Positions 1 to 10,023 of a stretch of DNA of 64,000 nt are shown piece after piece (position 1 is the first letter of the stretch; each line of letters begins with the position of its first letter). The stretch is from Rotaria socialis (lineage: Eukaryota; Rotifera; Eurotatoria; Philodinida; Philodinidae). Where the stretch lies: the NCBI GenBank assembly GCA_905331475.1, contig CAJNYU010000913.1, positions 40,081-104,080 on the forward strand, in the 5' to 3' direction. The position numbers were made by a program, and so were the translations under genes. The notes under the pieces were generated by a model. It was not told the origin of the DNA. It did no database searches and was given only the letters and a program-made list of their open reading frames with translations.

Positions 1-782
1 ATAAGAAAACTGGTCAAATTGTTATTCTTGGTTTTCATAATGCTGGAAAAGTAAAATAGGAGGAAAAAAATACATTTTTCTAATAAATCTTGATTTTCTT
101 TGTAGACAACTTTATCACGTACATTACAAGATAATTCATCTGATGAATATACATCAAGTTTATCTTCACGTAGTAAGAGATGTTGAGTTTTTGTTTAATT
201 ATGCTTCTTTTTTATTTATAGATTATGAAGAATTAATTAGGGGAAATATGAAATTTGCAGCACTTGATTTCGCTTAGAGTCATGCTCAAGGTAATACAAC
301 AAATAAATATTTTGATTTATCGATTTTTTTTCTTATAGGTAGTCATTTATGGAAACATTATATTCCAAGTGTTGATTCAATTATATTTCTTGTTGATGCA
401 ATTGATCCAATTCGTTTTGCTAAAGCAACAGCAGAACTTGAGGTTCGTATATCATTTTTTTGTTCTATGTTTTCTTAAAAATTATTTGTTTTATTAGGAC
501 CTATTAAAGAATGAAAACGTTTTTAATATACCAATTGTTATACCTGGCAGTAAATCTGATTCACAAAAAGCTGTTGATGAAGAAAGTTTTCTTCCGTGCA
601 GCACTTGGTTTATCAGAAACAATGAAACAAATAAAAGAAAACATTTATTGATTTATTAATAAGTGTATTTTTCTTAGCATAATGAGGGTCGTAATTTACA
701 ATTACACATGTGCAATATGAACGACATTGGCATTCTTGGCTGTGCCTTTAGATGCATTGGACGATTTTTAAAAGAGACATAA
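1..782 (+). pseudogene. SAR1/ARF-like small GTPase, decayed and cut by the window edge
   Basis: Intact family members are small GTPases; SAR1 starts COPII coat assembly at the ER. Rough exons are 1-50, 106-172, 222-290, 339-442, 498-651 and 678-782, with GT-AG junctions at most introns. The joined reading gives ILGFHNAGKTTLSRTLQ, a SAR1/ARF-style P-loop, then LWKHYIPSVDSIIFLVDAID, close to the SAR1 switch II and beta-4 stretch. Breaks: an in-frame TAG at 275-277 just after the DxxGG position, where the motif reads ALDFA; a 1-bp shift near 592; NKxD changed to SKSD; no clear donor before the last exon. The 3' part reads MCNMNDIGILGCAFRCIGRF, comparable to the SAR1 C-terminal helix. The SAR1 assignment over ARF rests on the switch II stretch and is probable rather than certain. 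The 5' end lies outside the window. Confidence 0.7.
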
Positions 783-943
783 AATTTTATGCTTTTATCT
801 TAAATAAACAATAAAGTCTTAAATATAACTATTTCATTTATTTCGACTCAAAAGATTTTAGAAGACGAAAAGAAAAATATCACTAAAGAAAATTAACTTA
901 ATGTTTTAGCCAAATCTAGAAATGAATCGATATGAACAGTCTC

Positions 944-1322
944 AATCACTCTAAAAAAAATAGGTTTTCCGCCGAACCCTGGAAAAAGGTTCGGTAGATT
1001 TGAAAAAGCATCCAGATGCATCATACTGTCGGAAAAACACTTCTTTTTTTCCACGGAACCTTTAAAGGTTCTTCCCCTGAATACATGGGAAGAACCTTTT
1101 GCTACGAAACCTTTTTTTAAGTTCCGTACATCAGAAAAAGGTTTCGCAAGAAAAATACGAAACCTTTTTCTGATGTACGGAACTTAAAAAAGGGTTTCGT
1201 GGCAAAAGGTTCCGTGGAAAAAAAGAAGTGTTTTTCACACAGTATGATGCATATGGATGCTTTTTCAAATTTACCGAACCCTTTTCCAGGGTTCGGTGGA
1301 AAACCTATTTTTTTAGAGTGAT
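944..1322. repeat. Long foldback (nearly perfect inverted repeat) element
   Basis: The outer ends are ATCACTCTAAAAAAAATAGG on the left and its complement on the right. The complementarity runs almost to the centre near 1150, through CCGAACCCTGG, the ACACTTCTTTTTTCCACGGAACC segments and the AAGTTCCGTACATCAGAAA segments. The left arm has about 35 extra bases around 1070-1105 (AAAGGTTCTTCCCCTGAATA). Such a palindrome could extrude as a hairpin. There is no coding capacity. A clean target-site duplication is not visible. It is most likely a non-autonomous foldback transposon or MITE. Confidence 0.8.
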
Positions 1323-1635
1323 CTCGCTCAGGTGGAAGATCTTACTCGCAATCAGTGATTTTCTACATTTTATATGTATCTTGTTATAAGAGGACAGTTT
1401 AAATCGTATATTGGTCTTACTGTAAAATTCTCGTATAATCTGAGGTTTGAAATCTTATAAGAATATATACTTTCGTCATTTAACTATGTTCTAAATTAAA
1501 TATTGGTTCTTCTAGAATTGTCAAATACATATTTTTATTAAATCAAAAAAATTGCAGATTAAATTCATTTCTCTTAATAAATTTATTTCTGTTTTAAGTT
1601 ATTTATCAATCGAAACTGTTTAAAACTATTTCGTT

Positions 1636-1765
1636 TTTTGTTTTTCAACATTTATGTAATTTTTTGTTCAGAAAAGGGATTGGCTGTCAAGACCATTACT
1701 CATTTATTAATTTTGTCTTCTTCGAAGAAATTAATGGGCAGTAAATCCGCGGACAGTAAATCTTG
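1636..1765 (-). mobile_element. Terminal part of a TA-flanked DNA transposon
   Basis: This stretch is the reverse complement of the left terminal part of the element at 38441-39010. Both share GTTTTTCAACATTTA, TTTTTTGTTCAGAAAAGGGA and a terminal segment in which a GGATTTACTG-type box is repeated. The terminus here ends at 1765 and is followed by TA (1766-1767), as in the other copy. No matching opposite terminus was found upstream, so this copy looks truncated or too diverged on its left. Confidence 0.65.
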
Positions 1766-2942
1766 TAGACGGAATGAAAGAACTCACTGCTAATAGTATG
1801 CATGGCAATAATGAACGCAAATTATTAACAAGAAAATTGGTAATAACAGATCATTTTTGGAAGATTTTTGTCATGAAATATATCTATACGACTAAAAATA
1901 TAGAAACGGAGGATTGTCTCTGTTTTCTGAAAATTGAGCTATAGTCTATTGTTTCAAAGAAAACAATTTTTTCACAGAAAATGTTCAGTATCAATCAGGC
2001 TTCGTAGTCGCTCTAGATTTTCTATAATTCCTATAAACTTGAAAATAATAAATATCTTTTTTTTGAAGACAACTCGAAAGCTAGGTGAGAAAACCACCTA
2101 TTAGATAGATCAGCGAAAAACAAACATAGGATATCACCACTTAGCTGTTGCTGTCATTGTCGCATGATCATAAGACAAGTCAACATATTAATTTCCCCAG
2201 TGGCAGATAAAATTCTATTATCATATTATGCCAGAATGCCATGAGAGGCTCCTTCGAAAGTTAGCAAAATATCGCAACAAAGCGAGAAAAACTTTGACAC
2301 ATCGAAATGATGCTGGACTGTGTTCCATCAAGACTAAAGGAAGCGTATAATTAATTGATTTTGTCCATATTCTTAATAAGTAACTCCAGAGAGAGCCGAA
2401 ATTTAAGTGATTGATGCACACCAGTTTACTCTATTTATTTTTCTTAATTGATAATTCTTTAATAGTTTGGCTATTTTTTTCCAACGGGACACAACTAATC
2501 TTACTTTGAATCTGTTATCGAGTTGGGTGGTTATCACAGCTGTCATCAAGATAACAAACCGATGTGTTTATGTTCTATCTACTGTTTTCTTACCTCGCTC
2601 AATCCTTGATACTATATCAATTAAACTAGGATAATTTTGTTCAGATTATCTTCTTTATTAAATCTTAATATTTAGTATTTAATTCAATGTCAGGACTGAG
2701 CAAAAATTCGGCACTGCAAGGATCGAATCTATCTTTGCAAAAATTTTGAAAATTAACACCTCTGAAAATAGAAGTCTCCATAAAATACTGGAAAAGTAAT
2801 CAGCAACTGAGATGCGTAAAACAAGGAGTAGATAAAATGTCGTATCTGTTGATATCAACATAATACTTGATGACAATCAAATTTCTAGACAGACCATATA
2901 TAATGGTAGATAGAAACACTCATATACAGTTAGTTTATCAAC
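1766..2942. other. Non-coding spacer before the secreted-protein trio
   Basis: No convincing coding region was seen. Two short antisense open frames (2221-2421 and 2679-2876) have no recognisable composition. A TATA box, TATATAA at 2897-2903, lies 40 bp before the ATG at 2943 and probably belongs to that gene. Confidence 0.5.
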
Positions 2943-3536
2943 ATGTTGAGGACGCTTGCTACGCTATTATTGTTTACTGTTTTCATTAAATGTATTGAAT
3001 CCAAAGAACCGATTCGTTCGTATGTAGCAGTAGAAAATAAAACGCCTACCAAAGGTTTTATACATGAAATGACAGTATGTGATTCACAAGAAAAGAAAGT
3101 ATTATATCGTATAAAAACTTCAAGGAGTGATATCGATACGATTGTATTAATTGATCACCAAACAAAAAATATTGTGGCTAATCTTGAAGGTATTTGGGGA
3201 GATGGAACATTTAATGTTACTTTTTCTATTTATGATTCTAAATTAAACAAATGGACGGATGGAACTATTAAAAGAATCGCTCATATTGTTGATGATGATT
3301 ATGCCATTCAATATAATAATCACCATTTGAATACGGACAGAAAATGGTATTCGAAAAAAGTCAAAATTCACTATACCACGAACAAAGAATACTTAGCTCG
3401 ATTTCGAATTCGAACTCGATGGTTCAATTGGTCGCCAATTAAATATGACATACAAGTCTATTCAAATAAAATACCTGATGCTGTTTACCTTTTCTTATTG
3501 ACAATAATGGAACATCGAGGGCTTTCAAATGAATAA
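2943..3536 (+). CDS. Small secreted protein, intact founder of a tandem trio
   Basis: This is a single-exon 197-residue protein. Residues 1-20 form a clear signal peptide (MLRTLATLLLFTVFIKCIES), so it is probably secreted. The body is rich in beta-type alternation (VLYRIKTSRSDIDTIVLID, VANLEGIWGDGTFNVTFSIY) and ends in a hydrophobic helix, PDAVYLFLLTIMEH. That order, strands followed by a D-[AV]-hydrophobic helix, resembles the tubby C-terminal/LURP-one/scramblase fold, but this is a pattern impression only. The start is supported by the signal peptide and by TATATAA 40 bp upstream. Two decayed copies follow at 4315 and 6024. Their retained upstream TATA boxes suggest whole-gene duplication with promoter. 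Function is not recognised. Confidence 0.75.
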   Translation: MLRTLATLLLFTVFIKCIESKEPIRSYVAVENKTPTKGFIHEMTVCDSQEKKVLYRIKTSRSDIDTIVLIDHQTKNIVANLEGIWGDGTFNVTFSIYDSKLNKWTDGTIKRIAHIVDDDYAIQYNNHHLNTDRKWYSKKVKIHYTTNKEYLARFRIRTRWFNWSPIKYDIQVYSNKIPDAVYLFLLTIMEHRGLSNE

Positions 3537-4314
3537 TGATTACTTTGCATTTATTATTTGGCACAGCTTTGTAAAATGATAATTGGTTGTGCAAATATGG
3601 ACATCGTATGTTTACTGAAATCAGTTTAAATACGTAGTTTATTAATAGAACTTCTACATTGCTCGGTCGAATCTGTTTTTGAATTAATAGCTTTTATCTT
3701 TCATTAATTGCTAAGAGTTTGGATGGATTCATTTTTTTGGAAATTTTTTAAGGTCACACCATGCTTTCTCTAATAAATTTGTACTAAAGTAGTATCTCAC
3801 TCCTGCGCACAACTGCTTAAATAGAAATAACAAAATCTTTCGTTTTATCTACACAACAATTATATACAGATACAAATAAAATTCTTAACTAATGAAGGCC
3901 AAGTTATGAATCGAATTGGTTTGATTATTAAGAAAGAGAGCATTTTATTCTAAAATTTCTTGCCAACTCTTATGATCGATAGAAATTTACGGATCAAATC
4001 TAAGCTAATGTGAGGGCCGAAGAAAAACTAACACTCGGAAGAACGAACTGTCTTTTCATAATATTTATGATAATTTTACTATCGTATTAGAACGTGCGTT
4101 ATGTGACTCTATTGAAATATAATACATTCTTGAAAAAAAAGCTCAAGATAAATAATAGAAAAGCTAATTGTGCCATACTTCTAGGACACATTGAATAATT
4201 AAATTAGAACGTATGCTGATATGCATATAATGCATGTTGATAGGTTTTCTAGACAAACGATATAAAAAGGCAGAAAGAAAATGAAAACAAAATACACTTA
4301 GTTAGACCATAAAA

Positions 4315-4919
4315 ATGATGAAGATTTTCAGTGTGCTATTATTTCTTATTATTTTCATTAAATATACTGAATCAAAATCGTTGCGTCGTTCGTATCTAGT
4401 GGTTAAAAGGTAAGACTTCGTCTAAAGGTTTTTTTTACATGAAATGGGGATTTTAAGTTCAGACGAAAAAAAATTATTATATCGAATACAAACTTCAACA
4501 AGTGACATCGATACAATTATATTAGTCGATAATCCTATTGTGGCAAATACTGAAGGTATATGGGTAGATAAAACATTCAATGTTACTTTTTCCATTTATG
4601 ATTATGAACTAGATGCATGAACTGATGGAGCTCTCAACAGACCTACTTATCCTATTGATGTTGATTACGCCATTGCATTTAATAATCAATATTTGCATTC
4701 AAAGAGAAAACGATATTCGCATAATGTATATGTTTATCGTAATTACAATAACCAAGGCATTATTAGCTCGATTTGAGATTCGCTCTCGAACGCTTTAATT
4801 GGTCACCAATTCAATATGATGTGAAAGTCTATTCTAATATAGTACCAGATGTTGTTTATTTTCTCTTACTAACAGTGATGGAACAACGAGGACTTTCGAA
4901 AGAATCATCATTACGTTAA
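4315..4919 (+). pseudogene. Second copy of the secreted-protein family, frameshifted
   Basis: The copy opens with MMKIFSVLLFLIIFIKYTES, a signal peptide aligned to the 2943 gene, and has TATAAAA at 4261-4267. It then breaks. A shift after VVKR occurs at about 4410 and another in a run of eight T at about 4430. A TGA at 4618-4620 replaces the Trp of the KWTDG motif, and a further indel near 4795 precedes the LNWSPIQYD-like stretch. The remaining segments (SDEKKLLYRI, STSDIDTIILVDN, VTFSIYDYELD) track the intact paralogue closely. The terminal helix and C-terminus are still recognisable up to the TAA at 4917. Confidence 0.8.
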
Positions 4920-6000
4920 CATTGGTGATAATGCAACAACGAATGATTTGGTTGAAAAATTATAGACATTCTCTATTTACTGAAATCATTTGAAATATTT
5001 TGACTATTACAAAAAACTTTTCCATATTTTGAAAATGTCTTCTTCAATGCTACGAATTCAAGTTAATATAAACTTTTGACCAATAAATTTATTTTTTTTA
5101 TCAAATCTCACTCGTCACTAAAAATGAATGTGTGTGCAAAAAATAAATATACACATGAGTAAGTAGAGCGCGAGTTTTTTCTTTAGATTAGATAAAACAA
5201 ATTATACTAATACGGTGGTAGACACAATATGTCAAGATACCAGGTCGGACAACACAGAATCTCTACTTAATTTACAGTATCTTGCATTCAACAATATGAT
5301 CGATGACAAATGAGCTTCTCTACATTGGTGTCATCGAAGTAAGAAATAAGAGAGTATATTATTGTAAACCTCCTCTACATCGTCAAACACACTTGAGTTC
5401 ACTTCCATGGAAAGACCTTTTTTGTGTACTCAAAAAGTGAGTACACTCTAGAATCGGTCAGTGTGTCCGGCCGTAGGCACGATAACTTGCGAAAGGAGAG
5501 TCAGACCGTGATGAAATTTTCCACACAGTTCAATCTCATGAATATCTCGGTCGAGTTCGAAGATGAGAAGAATCCCTCAAGAAATGGTTGAGTTATCGAA
5601 AAAATTGTCATTTTTGACCAGGCCATCCCTGAGGAGGAGTACAGGGAATTTTTTTCAAAAAATAAATCTTTCTCAGAATTATTCACAACATATATAAATC
5701 GACTCAGTTTTTAACGCTGATTCCGAATCTGATATTAGTTTTGAGCTAAACCGTAGCTTTCTGATGAAACATCGCCTGAAAAACGTCTCAAAATGCACAA
5801 AAACTGCATCCAGAAATCAAATTGCGGAGATTCATCATTTTATTCAGTTTGCGGACATAATTAATAGCACCGAGATAAAGATCGAGTTGTTCCTTTTCCA
5901 ATTCTTTTTCTTGCTATTATATGATATAGGATGTATTGAGTAATTGAATCAGAGAGCGTTGACACTTTTATATCAATTGATTACAATGGAATTTTTATAC
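4920..6000. other. Spacer between the second and third family copies
   Basis: No gene was seen. A short perfect hairpin, GTGTACTC and GAGTACAC around a seven-base loop, sits near 5425-5450. The open frame 5501-5686 on the minus strand has no supporting features. Confidence 0.4.
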
Positions 6001-6023
6001 AGATATAAATTTAGTGCATAATC

Positions 6024-6612
6024 ATGATGAGAATTCTTTCTTTATTCTTTCTATTAAACGTATTGAATTAACAACAACAACAACAACAAAAGCGATTCGT
6101 TCATTTCTAGTTGTCAAAATCAACACAAACTCTACAAGTTTAATACATGAAATGACAATATTCTATGCTGATGAAAGAAAATTATTATATCGATTAAAAG
6201 CTTCTACTAGTGATATTGATACTATTGTACTTGTTAATTATCCAGCAAGAAATATTGTTGCTTATGTTGAAGGTATATGAGCAGATGGAATATTTTATGT
6301 TACTCTTTCTATTTATGATTCTGAGTTAAACAAGTGAACGAAGAGAACTATTAAAAGAGTTACTCGTGTCGTTCGAGACGATTGTGCCATTCAATATAAT
6401 AATGAACATTTGAATATCGAGAGGAAATCGTACTCGAAGAAAAGAAAAGCTTTTCAAGTAGAAACCAAGGAAATGTTAGCTCAATTTGGAATTTGTTATC
6501 GATGTTTCCTCTATCGTTTATTAAATACAATTTAAAAATCTGCTCGCATAGACTATCGCACACCGTTTATTTCTTACTACTGGCAGTGATGAACCATGAA
6601 GAACTTTCCAAG
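6024..6612 (+). pseudogene. Third copy of the secreted-protein family, with stop codons
   Basis: An ATG at 6024 opens a degraded signal peptide, with a (CAA)n microsatellite expansion at about 6067-6088 giving a Thr run. The conserved core follows (LIHEMTIFYADERKLLYRLK, TSDIDTIVLVN). Two Trp codons of the family have become TGA: the GIW position at 6278-6280 and the NKW position at about 6334. Further stops lie downstream. Some open frame remains at the 5' end (6014-6280, 88 residues), but the rest cannot be translated. A TATAAAT lies at 6004-6010. Confidence 0.75.
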
Positions 6613-7501
6613 GTATAATAATTAATTTGATCTTTACCACTTACCATTCTTCTTACATAGACAGCAAAATAATTATGAGCATTTTTTTTCTACTGTGAAC
6701 ATTTAAAATGTTTTATTTATTAATAAAACGTGCAATTTCGCTTAGATAGCTTATAATCAGTCCGAAGCAAAGTTATCAACGATTCGATTACGCTCTTTTC
6801 TTAATCCAACAACGAACTAATTAATGTTGCTATTATTTTATAATCTCGACTGAAAGACTTTTGCGGTTCAGAATTGGATGTTCTTCTTTCTATTTTGTTG
6901 AAAGAAAAAGTTTTAGTTAGAAAATTCATAGACCTTCTTTGGTACGCATAATCATCTACAAAATAAAGTAAGATATTATGGAATTATAAAATTTTATTAA
7001 TTTAATCGCAGAAGAAAATCAGAGACACTTCAAAATTTATTACATCAATTGTATTGATAGTTTTAAATCAGATTTTGCGAGTACTGTTACCGGCAAGATA
7101 ACAGTTTTTTGTCGGCAACACTCATTTAAAAAAACGAAAGATTCAAATGGAAACAGAATAGAAGGTGATTGCATTTCTTCGCTATTGGACAAAAGAGATA
7201 TACTCTATCTAAGATGAATTTACACTAGATTCTCTTGGGAGCATAATAGAAATATCTTTCTTCGTAACGATTATTAGGAACGTCAATTCCAATTTTTGAA
7301 TAGAATATCTGTAGCGCTTTAAAAATAAGTGTAAGACTTTCATTATTTTATTAATATTCAAATATATCCAGTTGAATTGTAAATTTACTGTAATTCTCTT
7401 ACTGAGTATTTCAATTTTTCTTTTATTTTGTAAAACAAAACAAGATGCAAAATCGTTAAAAAAAAGTGTTAAAACATTATTTCTTTCTTATGGCTAACAT
7501 A
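6613..7501. other. Intergenic stretch, nothing recognised
   Basis: A+T-rich spacer between the decayed third copy and the 3' end of the minus-strand secreted protein. No coding frame, repeat or RNA gene was identified by eye. Confidence 0.4.
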
Positions 7502-8338
7502 TTAGGGAAAAAATGAAAGTAGTCCTTGTTCTTTCATTTTTTCAATACGGTTACTAGCATTAGGAACCATCGTAAGAACAACTTTAAGAAAATTTTTGAT
7601 TAGACTTTCTGTTAATTGTTCAAACATTTTCACTAATGTTTTGACGCTAACATCAATATTTTGTTTATATTGATTAAGAGTATTAAGCCAGTCACCTTGA
7701 ATAGAATACTCGTACGTTGTTAATTCATTTTTGATTTCTTCAGACCATTCATGAATCTGTTTACGGATAATCTGGATTTTACCGTAAAATGCACGAATTC
7801 TTTCTTCAAAATGATAGTCACCTTTTTCTAAAGCCAATAAACTGTCACGTTGCATTGTAAATAGATTTTCATATAAATCATGAACATTCGATTTTAAACG
7901 AGCAATTAGTTGAGTATATTTTTCTGAAAGAAGATTTCCTCTTGTCGTTATTGGATTATTTATTACATAACGCATAGTATTTAATTGTTCATTAACAATA
8001 ACTTGCCCTCCTGCTCAAAGAAGAAAAAAAAATAGAAACAAATAGTTAATTTAAAATGAAAATGTACCTTTAAGCATCATCTCAAAAGCTGGACTAAATA
8101 AACGCTCCCAAAGAACCTCAGCAGCAACTCGTAATTCATTGATACTGTTTACCAATTTGCCAATAACATTTTCCATATGAGCTGTAATATTATTCCATGA
8201 ATGCCCTAATATTTGACCAATTTGATTGGTAGCTGAATGAGCTGAATTACCCACTTGGCTTAGTACTTGATTAATAGAACCAAGAAAACCATGAGAAATG
8301 CCAATGAGAAGAATTATAATGAAAAGTGTAGATCGCAT
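7502..8338 (-). CDS. Secreted, helix-rich orphan protein (2 exons)
   Basis: Exons are 8338-8068 and 8010-7502, with intron GTACAT...TTGAGCAG of 57 bp. They sum to 780 nt, 259 residues plus stop. The N-terminus MRSTLFIIILLIGISHG is a strong signal peptide. The mature part is almost wholly amphipathic helix, with heptad-like spacing: residues ~20-90 contain repeated Ala/Gly-x-N/Q patterns, and residues ~100-230 (YTQLIARLKSNVHDLYENLF, SVKTLVKMFEQLTESLI) look like coiled coil. It ends MKEQGLLSFFP. Cysteine appears absent, which argues against a disulfide-bonded defence peptide. An exchangeable lipid carrier or a structural secreted helix bundle are possible, but no family was recognised. Confidence 0.7.
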
Positions 8339-9336
8339 TTTTAAAATGAAAATAGTGTCGATACGAAACGTCTGTATATATGTATATATATATATACGTG
8401 AACAGAGAGTGAGAGAAGAGGAAAATCGAATGATTAATATAGGCGACTCTTATTCTTGTGGCAGAAATAAAATACTCTATTTACGCTAGGCTTTGAGATA
8501 GATAATATTTTAAGACCAGAAATGCAAGTCAATGAATGCAATGCGTTATATTATATTGTACAAGGTCGGATTGAAATAGTAAAGATCTGCTTAAGCCCAA
8601 ATTCGATTGGATAAGTCCTTGAAATGAAGGATAGTGAGTATCAAAATATTCAATAAAATCTCAATGGAAAAAATAGTTTCCCTTTTATCCTTCATAAATG
8701 CTATAGTATTGAGTGATAATAAATAGCACAAATACAATATATGAACTCCTATTCGTTTCAGGATATTCACCGTTCATTAGAATCCGTATGCTTTTATTCG
8801 ATGATGACTGTAGAATAAATGATCATATGGGAGAGAGAGAGTTCATTGATCATATGCAAAATAATGATAAGATGTACTTGGTAATGCATAATTGATGCTT
8901 CTCAAATTTGAATTTAATGTAACCAATGACATCTATAATGTTTATCATAATTTGGAGTTTTTATTCGAAGTGCTTCCACAATATTCTTTAGTCGTTAAAT
9001 GTAACTGCTGTTGGCTTTTTAACAATTTGACTATAAAAAAAGAAGTGGAATATATATGTCTCTTGATATATATATTGCAATATTTTTAAGCATGCAGTTG
9101 AATAAATTGATAGAAAGACTCCTACACTTTTGTGAGTAAGCGACACCACATCTAATTTTAATGATTAAAAGTTTGCGAATTTTTTGTATGTCAAATTGTA
9201 TGACACTACTGATGGGTATATTCCTTACAGTAATGTATCATTGGGATGAATGTGTTTGCCCTTGAGTCTGTTACTTCTAAATCTAAACGACTCATGCAAA
9301 AATCGATACTTCACCGCCAATGAAACAATGCAAGCA
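8339..9336. other. Intergenic stretch with a TA microsatellite
   Basis: The segment contains an alternating TA tract at about 8377-8396, just upstream of the secreted helical gene (minus strand), which may overlap its promoter. Short plus-strand open frames at 8298-8489, 8713-8895 and 8892-9089 show no gene-like composition. Confidence 0.4.
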
Positions 9337-9678
9337 ATAAATTTAAAAAAAAAGAATTTCTTGTTGTGTTCTTGACGTATATGTTCTATTTCAGTGCTTA
9401 ATCCCATCTAGTGGCGTTTTTTTTCTCAAATAGTTTTGCTCTCTCTTTCTTTTATTATAAGCAATCATTTTCCAGCATGGATCGAAAAGAAGAATATAGT
9501 TTTAAACNATAAATTTTAAAAAAAAGAATTTCTTGTTGTGTTCTTGACGTATATGTTCTATTTCAGTGCTTAATCCCATCTAGTGGCGTTTTTTTCTCAA
9601 ATAGTTGTGCTCTCTCTTTCTTTTATTATAAGCAATCATTTTCCAGCATGGATCGAAAAGAAGAATATAGTTTTAAAC
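9337..9678. repeat. Direct duplication of about 170 bp joined at a single N (probable assembly artefact)
   Basis: Copy 1 is 9337-9507 and copy 2 is 9509-9678, separated only by the ambiguous base at 9508. They differ by a few bases in homopolymers and one T/G change. Both contain the upstream leader CTATTTCAGTGCTTAATCCC and the ATGGATCGAAAAGAAGAA start of the next gene. A single N between two near-identical copies is what scaffold joining of overlapping contig ends would leave. The biological locus is probably single-copy. Confidence 0.85.
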
Positions 9679-9995
9679 CAAAACTACAAGAAGTCGTACC
9701 ATCAACACGTTTTGGACAAGGTTTGTTGAGTTTCAGAGAAGAAAATTTTTTTCAAACTATTCCTCTATGATATATTGTTATTTATTTTTTTGTAGCAATA
9801 GCATCACTATTTTTTTTAAAACGACACAAAAAACGAGAAGATCATGGTCGTGGACCTGTTGTATCACGTCTTCGAGCACAATCAACATTACACATAAAAT
9901 CATCACCTAGCTGTAATACAATGCCATTTGAAGTTTTAACACCTAGAAAAATATCAACAACACCACCACCTATTCAAGTATCGTCTTTTGAATGA
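9648..9995 (+). CDS. Small hypothetical protein (2 exons)
   Basis: Exons are 9648-9720 and 9796-9995, with intron GTTTGT...TTTGTAG of 75 bp; the sum is 273 nt, 90 residues. The start MDRKEEYSFKPKLQEV is chosen in the second copy of the duplicated 5' segment, because only that copy continues into the gene. Residues 1-24 are charged. Residues 25-50 are basic (LKRHKKREDHGRGPVVSRLR). The tail is Ser/Thr/Pro-rich with two possible proline-directed sites (LTPRK, TTPPP). No transmembrane segment or known domain is evident. It converges tail to tail with the JmjC gene, whose stop is only 28 bp away. Function unknown. Confidence 0.6.
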
Positions 9996-10023
9996 AGCAA
10001 AAAATAAAATAAAATAAAATAGA

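Noticed and set aside
4315..6612. TGA read as Trp (recoding) in the secreted-protein copies
   Set aside because: The same copies also have frameshifts and other stops, and nearby genes use TGA as a true terminator (for example BTF3), so decay explains it.
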